NCBI GenBank assembly: GCA_016858145.1
Contig: JAEHOE010000004.1
Coordinates: forward strand, 2,108,001 to 2,172,000
DNA: 64,000 nucleotides
Direction: 5' to 3'
Source of the DNA: Edaphochlamys debaryana
Lineage: Eukaryota > Chlorophyta > Chlorophyceae > Chlamydomonadales
Made by a program: the position numbers and the translations under genes
Shown here: positions 46,762 to 58,400 of the stretch, piece after piece
How positions within the stretch are numbered: position 1 is the first letter of the stretch
Layout: each line of letters opens with the position of its first letter
Notes under the pieces: generated by a model
The model's database searches: none
Told to the model about the DNA's origin: nothing
What the model saw: the letters and a program-made list of their open reading frames with translations, nothing else

Positions 46762-48065
46762 ATGGCTAGCGTACGCGCAGCCTCCCTTCCCGGGTCCCGC
46801 AGCGCGACCGTGCAAGCGAGTCTCGGGGCGCTCGGGGCGCTGCGCCTCCGCGCCCCCGGGGCCGCGCTCCCCCTGCTGCTGCTCCTGGGCGCAGCGCTAA
46901 CGCTGCCGGCGGCGTCTGCGACAGCAGGTGAGGCTGCGGGGACCAAGGGGGGGGCGGTGCCCCAACGGCAGAAGGCGAGAAGGCATGGCCTGCGGGTCCC
47001 GGGCTTCGCCAGGTCCAACCGGGGCTTTGCCCACTCTGCCCCCCTGCTGCCCCCCCTTCCTGCCCCGCAGGCGCTCCTGTCCAGGACCCCGTGTCGTCTG
47101 TGCGGCTGCAACCGCGGGAGCACGCGCCGGCGCTGAGCGGCGGGGGGCTAGCACTGGCCCCGGGCCCCGCGCACGCAATGGCTGAGGACAAGGTGTTCCG
47201 GAGGTAGGCATGCAGGGGCTGAGGGCAAAGGAGGGCAGGGGAGGGGGCTCGGGCCGTATGCGAGGACTGAAGGGGCACGGGTGCTGTTAGTCCTACCCTG
47301 CTTCCTAGGTTGGGGAGCCCACCCACAGAGCGCACTGACCCTGTGACCCACCCACGGAGTCTCACCCCCGGTCCCGCCGCTCGGCCTGCATGCCCGCCCC
47401 ACAGCCGGCGCCTACTCAACGGAAACGTGCAAGTGGATGTGTCCCCCAACCAGCCGCCCTCGCCCCAAGCCGCCAGCGCTGGAACCGCGGTGAGCGCGCC
47501 CCAAGGGGCTGGCGCTGGCCGGCTATGGCGTCCCTAGACTGCCTAGAGGACATTGGGATGGCCGCAGCCCTGGCTCATCTTCAACACGGGACGACGTCAC
47601 TACACGGAGCCCAGGTATCGCTGACCTCGCCTTCGACCCCTTCCTGCCGTTTATTTGTCTTAACCCCTTTCCTCCCCCGTGCCTCCCCTCGCCCCAACCG
47701 CAGGCGCCCGGCGTCTCTGTGTCCCTGGAGCACGCCACCGTTGACGTGGACAGCAAGTCCGGCAGGTGAGGTGGGAGCCTGGTAGGAGCGAGTGGGAGGG
47801 TGGCCATCTGGGCCATCCATAGACTTGCCGCGCGCCCTGGCTCCCTGCACGGCCCCAAGAACCCCTGCTGCACGTCCCCATGAACCTCTAGTGTCGACGT
47901 CTCACTCTGTGTGTTGCCATCCGCGGGCCGGCTTGGCGCCGGCCGACCTTGGGCCGGAACTTAACCCGCCCTTGGCCCCGCCTCCCGCCCTCTCCTCCCC
48001 CCCTCAGCGGCTGCGTCAACATACCCGGCATCGGCCGCGTGGGCTGGGGGGGCGGCTGCCGCTAG
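46762..48065 (+). CDS. Small secreted protein of unknown function
   Basis: Five exons, 46762-46927, 47071-47203, 47405-47489, 47704-47765, 48008-48065. Phases close for 167 residues. The N-terminus has a basic region followed by a strong hydrophobic core (LPLLLLLGAALTLPAASATA), read as a signal peptide of about 55 residues or a shorter one from an internal Met. The mature part is polar: VQDPVSSVRLQPREH, a dibasic-rich FRSRRLLNGN, two short beta-like segments (NVQVDVSP and ATVDVDSKSG), and a glycine-rich tail GCVNIPGIGRVGWGGGCR in which two Cys lie 15 residues apart, three residues from the stop. I do not recognise the family. The pattern would suit a matrix or processed secreted peptide (inference). 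Confidence 0.7.
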
Positions 48066-49490
48066 GCGCGGCCTCTGACCTCTGGCGGCCCAGACCCTAT
48101 GCAGCCAAGCAAATGCAGAATGATCTGTGAGGGCTGTGAGGCGCTTGGATCAAGCGCGCAAGGGCGCCATAGTACGGTGCGCCCCTGGTGCGCTTGAAAG
48201 CGTAGGTGGAGCAGAGGGGCGGTAGCTGGGCGGGGGGGCTGATCACGGCAGGTATAGATGCGGGCGCCAACATTTGGCTTGCGACACAGGGACGGGTGAC
48301 TCCTCTGAGGGACCAGCGGGAAGCGCGCCGATGCTTGATTCATGTGACTGATTAGGTTCATGGATTTGGAGCAGCTGAATTGGCTCACCCAAGCTCTGTA
48401 GTGGGGAAGGACCGGATGCCGGTAGCCGGGCAAGGTCGTAATCCCGGCTGACGGGGCCAGCCGCACAGGGATGAACGGATGATGTACCATGTGACGCCAG
48501 AGTTTGGCCACCATGTACGCCTCCATGACGGGAGACGTTGAGGAAGGGGCAAGGGCTGGGGGCGGCGTGGGGGGGGGGTGGAGCGGGGCCGGGGGGCGAG
48601 GGGGCTCAAGCGGCGGGTGGGGGAGGCCAGGGGAGGCGACGCGTCCGCGGCGTGGGGTATGGGTCGCGGGCACCCACGGGCACGAGACCTCAACTTGAAG
48701 GCCCAGTCGCCTGTTGTTAGCCTATGGTGTAAGATCTATACCTTGCTGCTGAGGCGGCCTTTGTGTCACGACGGGCGGACCTGCATCCCATCGCGCCAGA
48801 CCAACGTCCACGCTGCGAAGCGAACTCGCATACTCGTTTGTTCCATAGCCTGCAGCGCAACAACACATATCACCTATGCAGCTTAATCAACGCGTTTAGT
48901 CGGCTCACCACTCGCAGTCCTGACTTGCGCTCGACCTTCAACCCGGCGCCACGACGTCTGCAGCTCGTATATAGCACGTTATAAACTCCGGACCTCGAAC
49001 CTTGGCGCTCATAGCGCTTTTCGTGCGTCCGCAAATTCCTTCGAAGCTTTTCCCGAGGGCTGCGCCTCTGTTACCCGCAAGGCGTGGCGCATACAGCATG
49101 TTATCTAGAGAAATGCTGAAGGAACGACAAGGCCACTGCTGATGACCCGTGCCTGGGTCACCAACCAGGATGGTGGAAGGTGGGCTTGGCTTCCGCTGAC
49201 CCGATTCCCACCGTCCGTCATACTAGCAATTACTACTGCAGGGAAGCTGCCAGGTCCCGCAGCGTGTGAAGCCCGCGCCTAACATTTTACGCAGCGGTCT
49301 CATAAACTGCCTGACACACGGAAGCTGCTGCCGGGCAACTTGACGCCCAGTGTGCTGACAGTTGCGGGCTCGTGGGCCTTGGGTGATCGGGCCGCGGCCT
49401 CCACGGAACTCACGCGTCCATGCCGCCCGTGTTCGGCCGCCACATCCCCAACCCTTCGCCCCACCTGCGCTCCCGCCCCCCACCCTTCAG
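48066..49490. other. Intergenic plus probable 5' region of the ankyrin gene
   Basis: Holds a TGTAA pentamer at 48728-48732 and TATATAG at 48968-48974. The ankyrin gene's frame is open upstream of 49491 but has no ATG. The tiny exon 49170-49179 (ATGGTGGAAG, then GTGGGC) would supply a start in the right phase. That exon is a guess. Nothing else recognised. Confidence 0.4.
48728..48732 (+). promoter_or_regulatory. Candidate polyadenylation signal (TGTAA)
   Basis: Lies 663 bp after the stop codon of the small secreted protein gene, a usual distance for volvocine 3' untranslated regions. It is the only copy seen between that stop and the next gene. Confidence 0.4.
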
Positions 49491-52400
49491 GCCAAGCAGC
49501 TGATGCAGGCGGGGCAGCAGCAGGCGCGGCGGCCGCACCCGCGGCCGCCAAGCCCGCTGCCAAGCCTGCCGCCAAGCCCGCAGCAAAGCCCGCGGCAAAG
49601 CCCGCCGCGAAGCCTGCTGCGGCGCCTGCAGCGCCCCTAGTTGAAGTCACCTCCGTAGCGTCGGTCGCGGGCGCTGGCGATAATGCAGCAAAGCCAGCGA
49701 CCAAGGCCGCAGCGGCTGCCAAGAAGCCCGCGGCAGCTGCGCCCGCTAAGCCCACAGCGGCCAAGCCAGCGGCCGCCAAGCCGGTCGCAGCTGCCGCGCC
49801 CGGGGCTGCCGCGCCCACGGCCGTCGCCGTGAAGCCGGCAGCCAAGGCAGCGGCCAAGCCCCCGGCTAAGCCGACAGCCGTCAAGTCCAGCACAATCGTG
49901 CCCGTCGACTCTGTCGGCCTCTCCGACACCTCTTCGATCCCGGCCGTCGGCTCGGGCCCCGTGCTCGTGGCCCCCGCCGCCCCCGCCCCCACCGGCCCCG
50001 TCCCCGCCTCCGAGCCCCTCCCCGACAAGCCCCGCACGCCCCTCAAGGTGTTCGCCGCGGAACCGGGGGCCCCGCCGCCCGTGCGTGCGCCCTCCAACCC
50101 GGGCGGGCCCCAGCCTGGGCCCGCGCGGGAGGTCAACGTGGCGCTGGACGGCAACCCCGGGGGCATGTGCCCCGTGGCCATCCCCGTGGCCGCACTCGAC
50201 CCGTCCGGCACGGGGGAGATCATGGTGTCAGACCTCGTCACAGCGGCCATCAAGGCGCTGAGGGCCAAGTGAGTGGCGCTGACGCCGGCGGTGGTGGTGC
50301 TTGTGGGTGGCGGTGGTAGCTCCGGCAGCTGAGCGAGGCTGGCGGTCGACCGGCAATGGCTAGGGGCCAGAAGTCTGGATGGAGTGCCAATTGTGTTGCC
50401 TTTGTCGATGTTGGCCACCTATGTCTTGCCCTTGTTCTGGCTTGCTCATGCCCCTCCTGTCCCTCCTCCTCCCCCTGCCTCCGCCAGGTACGGCCCCACG
50501 CAGGCCGGTTCGGGCGTGCGCGCCTACTACTTCCTGGGGGGGGAGCAGCACACGCTGCCCACCTTCGACTCGGTGCCGCCCGTACTGCTGGGCGGGGGCG
50601 CCATGGTGATGCTGCAGGGAGTCACGTGCGGAGGTGGGTGGAGGAGGGGTTGGGGGGGGAGGGGTGGAGGGTGTCGTGGAGGCCGGAAGCGAGGGACTGG
50701 AAGAAGGGGGAGTGCAAGAGGACGCGGGCGTGGATGGAGGGTCGGGACGTCGACAGGGCTCGTTGGAGGTTACAAGAGGTGCAGGGCGGCAGCTGACGGG
50801 CAAGGGGCAGCTGGCAGGGAGCCCCCGTCTGCTTACCGGTACTCCCCGTCCTGTCCCGCGTTCCGCAGCTCCGGCGCCATCTGCTGCGTCTCAGCCGCCG
50901 CTGCCCTTCAACAAGGCGGGGCTGAAGGATGCCCTGGACGCGGGAGACTCGCAGGTAGGATTGCACCCCTGGCCTGCTAGGAGGTCAGGTCGCATTGCGT
51001 GGGTGGCGGGGACGCGGATGCGGCAGGTTGGGGGACGGCGCTCCGGGTGCTGCGGCGCGGGGATTGATCCTGGGAGCTGGGCGTTTGGCGGCAGGCCCAG
51101 GGTGCGAAGGGGACGTGGTAGGCTGCGCAGGTGCGCGCGGCGCGAGCGGCGTTTGGCGCAGGATCGCATGCTCCACCAAATGCCGACTACGCCAACCTGC
51201 CATGACTACAGGGCTCGATCACGGTCGTCATGCCCGTCAATGCGAACACTGGGCACGACTCCTTCGTCGGAGCAGATATGCTTCGCGACCCGTCGCGCTT
51301 GAACCGGCCGCCTGGCCGGGGCAAGGAGCGCGTGCTGGGCGGCGAGATGTCGGTCGCATCGCTCGGCGATGGCCTAGACATTGTTGGGTCAGGGCCCTCA
51401 AAGCACGATGTCGAGATGCTCCGAATTGAGTCGGCTGGTGGCTCCATGACGTCTATGCAGGGTCGCAACGCGGGCGGACAAGGCGCCGCGCGGCTCGCGC
51501 CGATCGACGCCCCCGCTCGCGGCGTGCTGCTGCCTATGCTGTCGGGCAAGAACGCCCATGTCAGCATGGATGAGGAGGACCCTCTCCTCAAGGCGATGCA
51601 CAACTCGCGTGTGCCCACGCTCGCGGGTCGGAGCTCCAAAAAGCTTAACATCGGGCTGGTCCCCGACGAGAGCGACGGCGCAACCAGCGGCGGGCCCGAC
51701 GTACTCGGCGCCAAGGCCATAGCCGCTGTAAGCGACGGTGATGGCAAGGGCGGGCCGCTGGCTGCGAAGCCGGCGCGCGAAACGCCGCGGGCAAGTGGCA
51801 ATGGAGCATTGCGGACGGGATCCGGCAGCAGCAACGGCGGCAAGGTCGTCAAGGGCGCTCCGGGAGAGCCCAAGAAGGGCATGCTGTTTGCGGACGACGG
51901 AGAGGGCTACCCTGCGCCCGCTGCGAGTGAGTGCTAGGTTGGGCAGGGTGGGATGGGCTACCCGGTCCGGCAGCTGATAGCAGGGCTGAAGCGCACCCAC
52001 TGCTTGGGGGTTGGGCCCATCCTCACGCCCGCCCCTACTGCCCGCTCCTCACCCTCCCCCCGTCCCTGAAACCCCCAGCCTGGGAGGAACTGATGGGCCC
52101 AGATGCTCCGGGCAGCAGCAGCGGCGGCGGCGGCATGTGCCTTGGCTTCCTGTCCTCCTTCTCGGCGTCTGCTCGCGCGCAGGCGCAGGCTACGTGGCGG
52201 GGGCGGCTGAGGGGCGCCATTGCGTCCCACGACTCAGCCGAATTCGCGCACTGGTGCGTTGGGCGCACGGTGGGAGCCTTGTGGCCTAGGCACTAGTTGC
52301 TCGGGCCCACTGGAGGATGCACAGCAGCGCCAGCTGTGAGCCCGGCAAGCCTTCGCCCCCAGAACCACAACTTGACCCCCCTTTCCTCTCCCTCCCGCTG

Positions 52401-55400
52401 CCCCCCCAGGCTGGCGTTCCACTTCAGCCGCGCGGGCACGCGGGACCCCCACGAACTGGACGCAGCTCTGTGGCTGTGCCTCGAGGCGGGGGCGGCGCGG
52501 CTGATGAAGCAGGCGCTGGACGCAGGGGCCAACCCGGACGCCCGGCGCCCCACGCAGCCCTTCAACGCGGGCACGGGGGGCAGCCAGGGCAACCGCTCGC
52601 TTGGGAACAAGGCCGGGGGCGCAGCGGCCCGCGCCGCGGAACTCGAGGGCCTCACGCCGCTCATGCGGGCGGCGGAGCTGGCGGAGGTCGCCTCGCCCGA
52701 GCTGGTGGAGGTGCTGTTGGACGCGGGGGCGGACGCGGCGGCCTCGCAGCCCGGCACGGGCTGGACGGCGGTGCACCGGGGCATCCTGGCGAGCGCGGAG
52801 GGCCCCGCGCCGCCACCCGCGGCCGCGGGCAAGACCGGTGCTCCGGCGCTCCCGCAGTCGCTTCAGGGCGCCAGCCAGGTGCTCGACGTGCTGACCATCG
52901 AGCGCGTCGCCAAGATGCGGACCAAGGGCTCCTCGCCGGACGACCTGCTGCGGTTCTGCGTACGGCACGGCCGTACGGCGGCGCTGCGGTGGCTCATGGC
53001 GGCGGGTCTGCATGCTGACTCGGACGATGACGCGTCGTCGTGCCCGTACTTGGCCGGGTTCGCGGGCAAGACGGTGGAGGTGTGGGACGCGCCGCCGCCC
53101 GCGTCCAATTCCAAGCCCGTGCGCGACCCCTCGCGCCCCGACGAGTGGCTCGCCAACCCCGAGGACAGGGACTTCCGGACGCAGCGGCGGCAGCTGCTGG
53201 CGGGCGCGGCGGCGGCGGGGCGGGTGGAGGTGCTGACGCAGGTTCTGGACAAGCCGGTGCCGTACGACCAGCTTACTAAGGAGGAGCTGGACGCTGCGCT
53301 GGCTGCCGTGCGCTCGTCCGAGCCGCGCAACCAGCGGGCGGTTGAGGAGCTGCTGGCCACCCGGGCGCACGCCTACATGAGCTGGGATCGGGACCTGGTG
53401 CCGGCGCTGCTGCGGTTCGATACAGAGACGCTGGCGGACTGGCTGGGGCGGGACCGGCCCTCGCCGGCGCAGGTGAGGGTGGAGGCAGGGCGGGCCAAGG
53501 TTGGGGCTGACGGCTGTTTGAGCCTGGGGAATTTGGGGGCCTCACGCCGGGAACCAGGCACCTGTGCTGTCTTGCGCCTCCGCCTGCCGTGGCATCCCCT
53601 CACGCCTTCCCCCTCGCCCCTACCTCCCTGCAGGTGGACAAGGCCCTGGTGACTGTGCTCACGGCCGAGCGCCTCTCGCAGCCGCTGTGGCACGACGCGG
53701 GCGCAGCGGCCGTCAAGGCGCTCATTGCCGCCGGCGCCGACCCCGGGCACACCTGGGAGGAGGCCTCGGACGACGCCTCCGCCATCGCCGCCGCCGCCGT
53801 CGCCGTCGGCCGCGTCACCGCCACGTCAGCCGTAGTGGCCATGACGCCCATGCTGGCGGCGCTGCGCGCGCCGGCGCCGCCTGTCGTACGATTACTCATG
53901 CAGGCCGGCGTGGACCCGCGCAAGCGCGACCCCAACGGCGAGAACGCGCTGTTCTTCGCCATCCGCGCCGCCAGCCGCTTCGCCGCCGCCGGCGCCGCCG
54001 GCTCTAGCGTCGCCGCCCGCGAGCTCGCCGACAAGGCGGTCGAGTGCGTGACGGAGCTGCTCGAATCGGACAAGAAGCTGGAGCTCCTGGCCGCCAAGAA
54101 CACGGACGGCCTCACGCCGGCGTTCCTGGCGGCACTCATGGACCTGCCCGGCGTGCTGAGCGCGCTGTGCGACGCAGGGGCGGACCCGTGGGCCGCGGCG
54201 CTGCCGGCGGCGCCGGGGGCTCCCGAGGCGCCCAAGGCCCTTCTGTCTCTGTCCACGGGGCCGGGGGCCGCACCGGGCGCTGTGCCGCCGTCGCTGGCGC
54301 AGATGGGGCTGTGGACGGTGGCGCACGAGACGGCACGGTGCGGGGCGGTGGGGGCGCTGGGGGTGCTCCTGGGCCGCAAGGCCGGCCCGGAGCTGGCGGC
54401 GGCGCGGCGGCGGGAGGCCCTCATCGGCGCAATCCGCGGCGGCCGAGTGGCGGCGGCGAAGCTCGCGCTCGACGCCGGCGCCGGTGTGGGCCTGTACGAC
54501 AGCGAGCTGGCGGCGGCTCTTCAACTCCTGCATGCCTCGTCTGAGAAGCCGTCGCCGCCGCCCCCTGGGGCGCCCGCCGCCGGCGGCGCGGCCTCGATGG
54601 ATCCGGCCGGGCGGTACGAACCGCTCGAGGCGTTCCTGTCTTCCCGTGCGCACGTGTACATGGACTGGAATACGGAGGTACTGCCAGCGCTGCGTACGGT
54701 CAACATAACCGCCATCAACCGCTGGATCAACGGCGACCGCATCGACGCGCCAACCGCCACCAAGGCGCTCAAGGCCCTGATCGAGCACGCGCCCGAGTGC
54801 TTCACCTCGGCCGGGCCCAGCGGGGCCCAGGACGGGCCCAAGCGCGCGGCGCCCTCGGCCATGGCTATGGCGGGCCTCGCGGTGAGTCATGCTCCTCCTG
54901 CATCTGCCCATCCCAGCAGCCCTCAGCCTCCTGCAAACGGCCCGCACCCTTTGCCCCCCACCACGCCGGGCTGACCCCTTGGCCCCTCTCCTTCCCCCTC
55001 TCCTCCCTCCCACCCCTCTCAGGACCTTGCCGCCGGCGACTCGGTGACCAAGGGCCTGCTGCAGGACCTGGCGGCCATGCCCTCCCTGGGCGGCCCCCGC
55101 ACCTACGTGGACGTGGCGGGGCTGCTGGTCAAGGCGGGAGCGGACGTGAACGCGGCGGACGAGGCGTTCGGGGGAGGCGGCCAGACACTGCTCATGGCGG
55201 TGGGTGGGAGGGAAGGAGGGAGGGCATGTACGTTGGGTTGCCTCGCCTTGCTGGGCACAGCGTGACTCGGGCTTCCCGCGCCCTACGCCACGCCGCCACT
55301 TGTATCCAATCCCTCCACTTCAGCGCCTTACGACCCACACGCCCCTCCTCGTTCCCTCTCATCCTTCTCCCCAGGCCTCTGCCCGCGGGCACCTGCCCCT

Positions 55401-58400
55401 GGTGGAGGCGCTGCTGGCCAACGGTGCGCGCATCGACGGGGAGGACGGCGCGGGGCTGACGGCGGTGGACCACGCCGTGGTGGCGCGGCCCAGGCTGGGC
55501 AGCGGGGCCATACTGGACTGCCTGCTCAAGGTGGGCTGGAGAGAGAGGAGGAGGGGGCAGGGGAGGGGTTGTAAAGGGATTGTGGAGGGGAAGCGGGGCA
55601 CACTGGAGGAAGGAGGCGGGCGTGTTGGTGCCTGGACTTGGTCTTGAGAGGAAGGGGCCAGTGTGAAACACTGAGATCGCTTACCTTGACACTCATCCCG
55701 GCACCCCGCCCCCCGCAGGCCTACGGCGACCGGCGGCTGAACACGCACCGCACGAACGCGGGCGACTCTGCGCTCATGATCGCAGTGCGGGGCGGCCACG
55801 CGGACACTGTGCAGCAGCTGCTCAAGGCCGGGGCCGTGCCCGCATCCCAAGCCGACTCCCAGGCCCCCTCCCAGGCCCCCTCCGGGGCCATGCGGCCGCC
55901 CTCGGCCATGCCCGGCTCCCTGGCCTCCCCCGTGGCCGCACCCGCCTTCGCGCCCTCCGCCAGCGGCAACGGGCGGGGCGCGGGCGGGGAGCCGCCGGGG
56001 CGGGGCGGCAGCCGCGGCCTGGCGCAGCTTCCCTCGGCCGTGAACCGGCGCGGCAGTGCGGTGTACATCGCCGCCCGCAACGAGGACCGGCCCATGCTCC
56101 AAATGCTGCTGCACCAGGCATCCACCAACAACAACATGGACGCGTGCAGAGCGGTGAGCGAGGGGGAGGAGAGGGGCTGGTTCTCCGGAAGCCGGGCGGA
56201 CTAGAGGAACTAGGCACTAAGAACAACGGTAAACCGCCCAACCGCTAACCGCCTCCCTATCCCTGTACGGCTCCCGTACACCGCAGGAGGTGCAGCTGGG
56301 CGCGCTCCACGGCGGCAAGCTGACGCTGCTGGAGGCCTCCCTGGCGCTGCCCGAGGTCCTCAAGTCCGTGCCGCCGCCCGCGGACGGCAGCGGGCCGGAG
56401 GGGCTGGGCGCAGTGGAGCAGGTGCGGTGGTGGCGGTGGTGGTGGTGGTGGTGGTGGGACGGGTTCGTGTCTTCATCCGTGGGGCGGTTCGGGATGGCCT
56501 TTTACGGGCAAGTACCGTAACCATGCTCCTACCAAGATCAAACAGCCTAGGGTAGCCCCTGCCCTAGCCCGCGCCGCCACCCCTCCAACTCCCACCACCT
56601 CCTAACACCTCCCCCTCCCCCCCCCAGGTGTGCGGCCGGCTGTCCCAGCAGGCGGGTGTGCGGCTGGAGGAGGCGGTGTCACTGGTGGCGGAGCTGGCCA
56701 CCGCCATGGCGCCCGAGGAGGCGGGGGGGGCGGCGCTGTCGGCAGCGGACGCCAACAGGGTGCGGAGGTACCTGGCGTCAAAGGTGAGGGGGGAGCTTGG
56801 GGGGGGCAGACTCGGGTGCAGGGAGCAAGGATGTGAAGGGGAGCTGGGAAGGCACCGCGCTGGCTTGGAGCGGGACGGCTGGGAACCCTCATCCTCAACC
56901 GCCCAACCGCACCAACCGACAACCGCCAGGTCAAGGCGCTGGAGGAGCTCCGCGCCGCGCACGACGCCATGGGCTCCTTCTACGGCTCCTGTCGCGTGCA
57001 GCTGCAGGGGCTGGAGGCGTCCTTCGCCTCCAAGCAGGAGCAGGTCAACTCGCGGGTGCTGGGAGGAGCGGACGCGCAGGTGAGTGCGTGCGTGGGGGCT
57101 GGGGCGTGGGGGGGCACACACGGACTCTGCAGTCGCTGCTCGTGGGGAACGGACATCGGGCCTCGGCTCTCATCTGCCACCGTGCCTTCACCTGGGTCCC
57201 CCTCGTCCTCCTCTATTTCCACCCCTCCTCCCTCCCTCCCCTCTCGTTTAGGTCAAGCTACTCGCCGCCCAGCAGCGGCTCAACGCCTCCCGCGACTCTG
57301 TCCGCCGCGCCATCGCCACCCGCCGCGACCAGCAGCTGGCTCGGTGCGAGGACATGCTGGCGCGCAAGCTGGCGGGGCTGCTGCAGGCGTCGAGGAGGGC
57401 GGAGCAGGGGGTGCAGTCTCAGGTGGGGGGGGCGGGGAGGGGTGGGGCGGGGGTGGAGGGGGTGGGAGGAAGGCGGGCTTGCGCCTCGCCTCTGTGTGGA
57501 GCGGCCGCCACAGTCCATGGTTGCACTCGAGGCAAGCCCTGACACTTCATAACCGTTCCTCATCGCCGCCCCACGCCTCCGTTCCCCTGCTACTTGATCC
57601 CCCCAGGTTGAACAGATGGTGCTCGAGGTGCGCAAGACCGTCGCCAAGCGGCTGCGGGAGATCGAGGAGAAGAAGACCTCCAGCCTGGCCAAGATCAGCA
57701 ACCTCGAGGTGGGCAGCTGGCGGGGCAGGGGAGGGGGGCAGCGCCAGGGCCCAGTGCTCAGCAGCATGCAGCTCCTACTACCCCGTTTGCAGACCCGCCC
57801 TGACCCCTTTTCCATCCCACCCCACCCCTTCAACCCCATCCGTCCCCCTCTCAGCGCAAGCTGGAGCAGGTGTGGGCCCGCAAGCAGCGCATGATGACGG
57901 GCCGCCCGCCTGCCGTACGCGCGGCGCTCAACGACCAGATGCAGTACCTCAAGGAGCAGCTGGCGGTGCAGAGGGACATACTCACGGTACGGCACACGCC
58001 GGTGTACGACAGGCTCACTCCCCCTTGTGGGAGCATTGTGGCATGGCATCTAGCCGATCTGGGTCCCTCCCTTCATTCCTCCCTCCCCCCCTTCCCCTCC
58101 TCTTCATCCCCCCCCCCTTCCCCTGACAGGACAACGTGGAGGCCGCCGTTGTGCACATGGAGTCCGAGTCCCGCCGCGCCACCCAGAAGGCCTCCATCGA
58201 GACCATCCGGCTCACCATCAAGATGGACGTGGAGGACCGGGCGCGGAAGGCCAGGGAGACGGCGCAGCTGTGAGCGGGGAGGGGGGGCTTAGCGGGGGGG
58301 CGTTGGAGGGGAGGGGAGAGGGAGTTGCGCTGTGCTGGGCTGTGGGTCTGACGCCGCCCGCCTTTCCGTGCCCCGCCACCCCCGACCCGTCTACCCCCCA

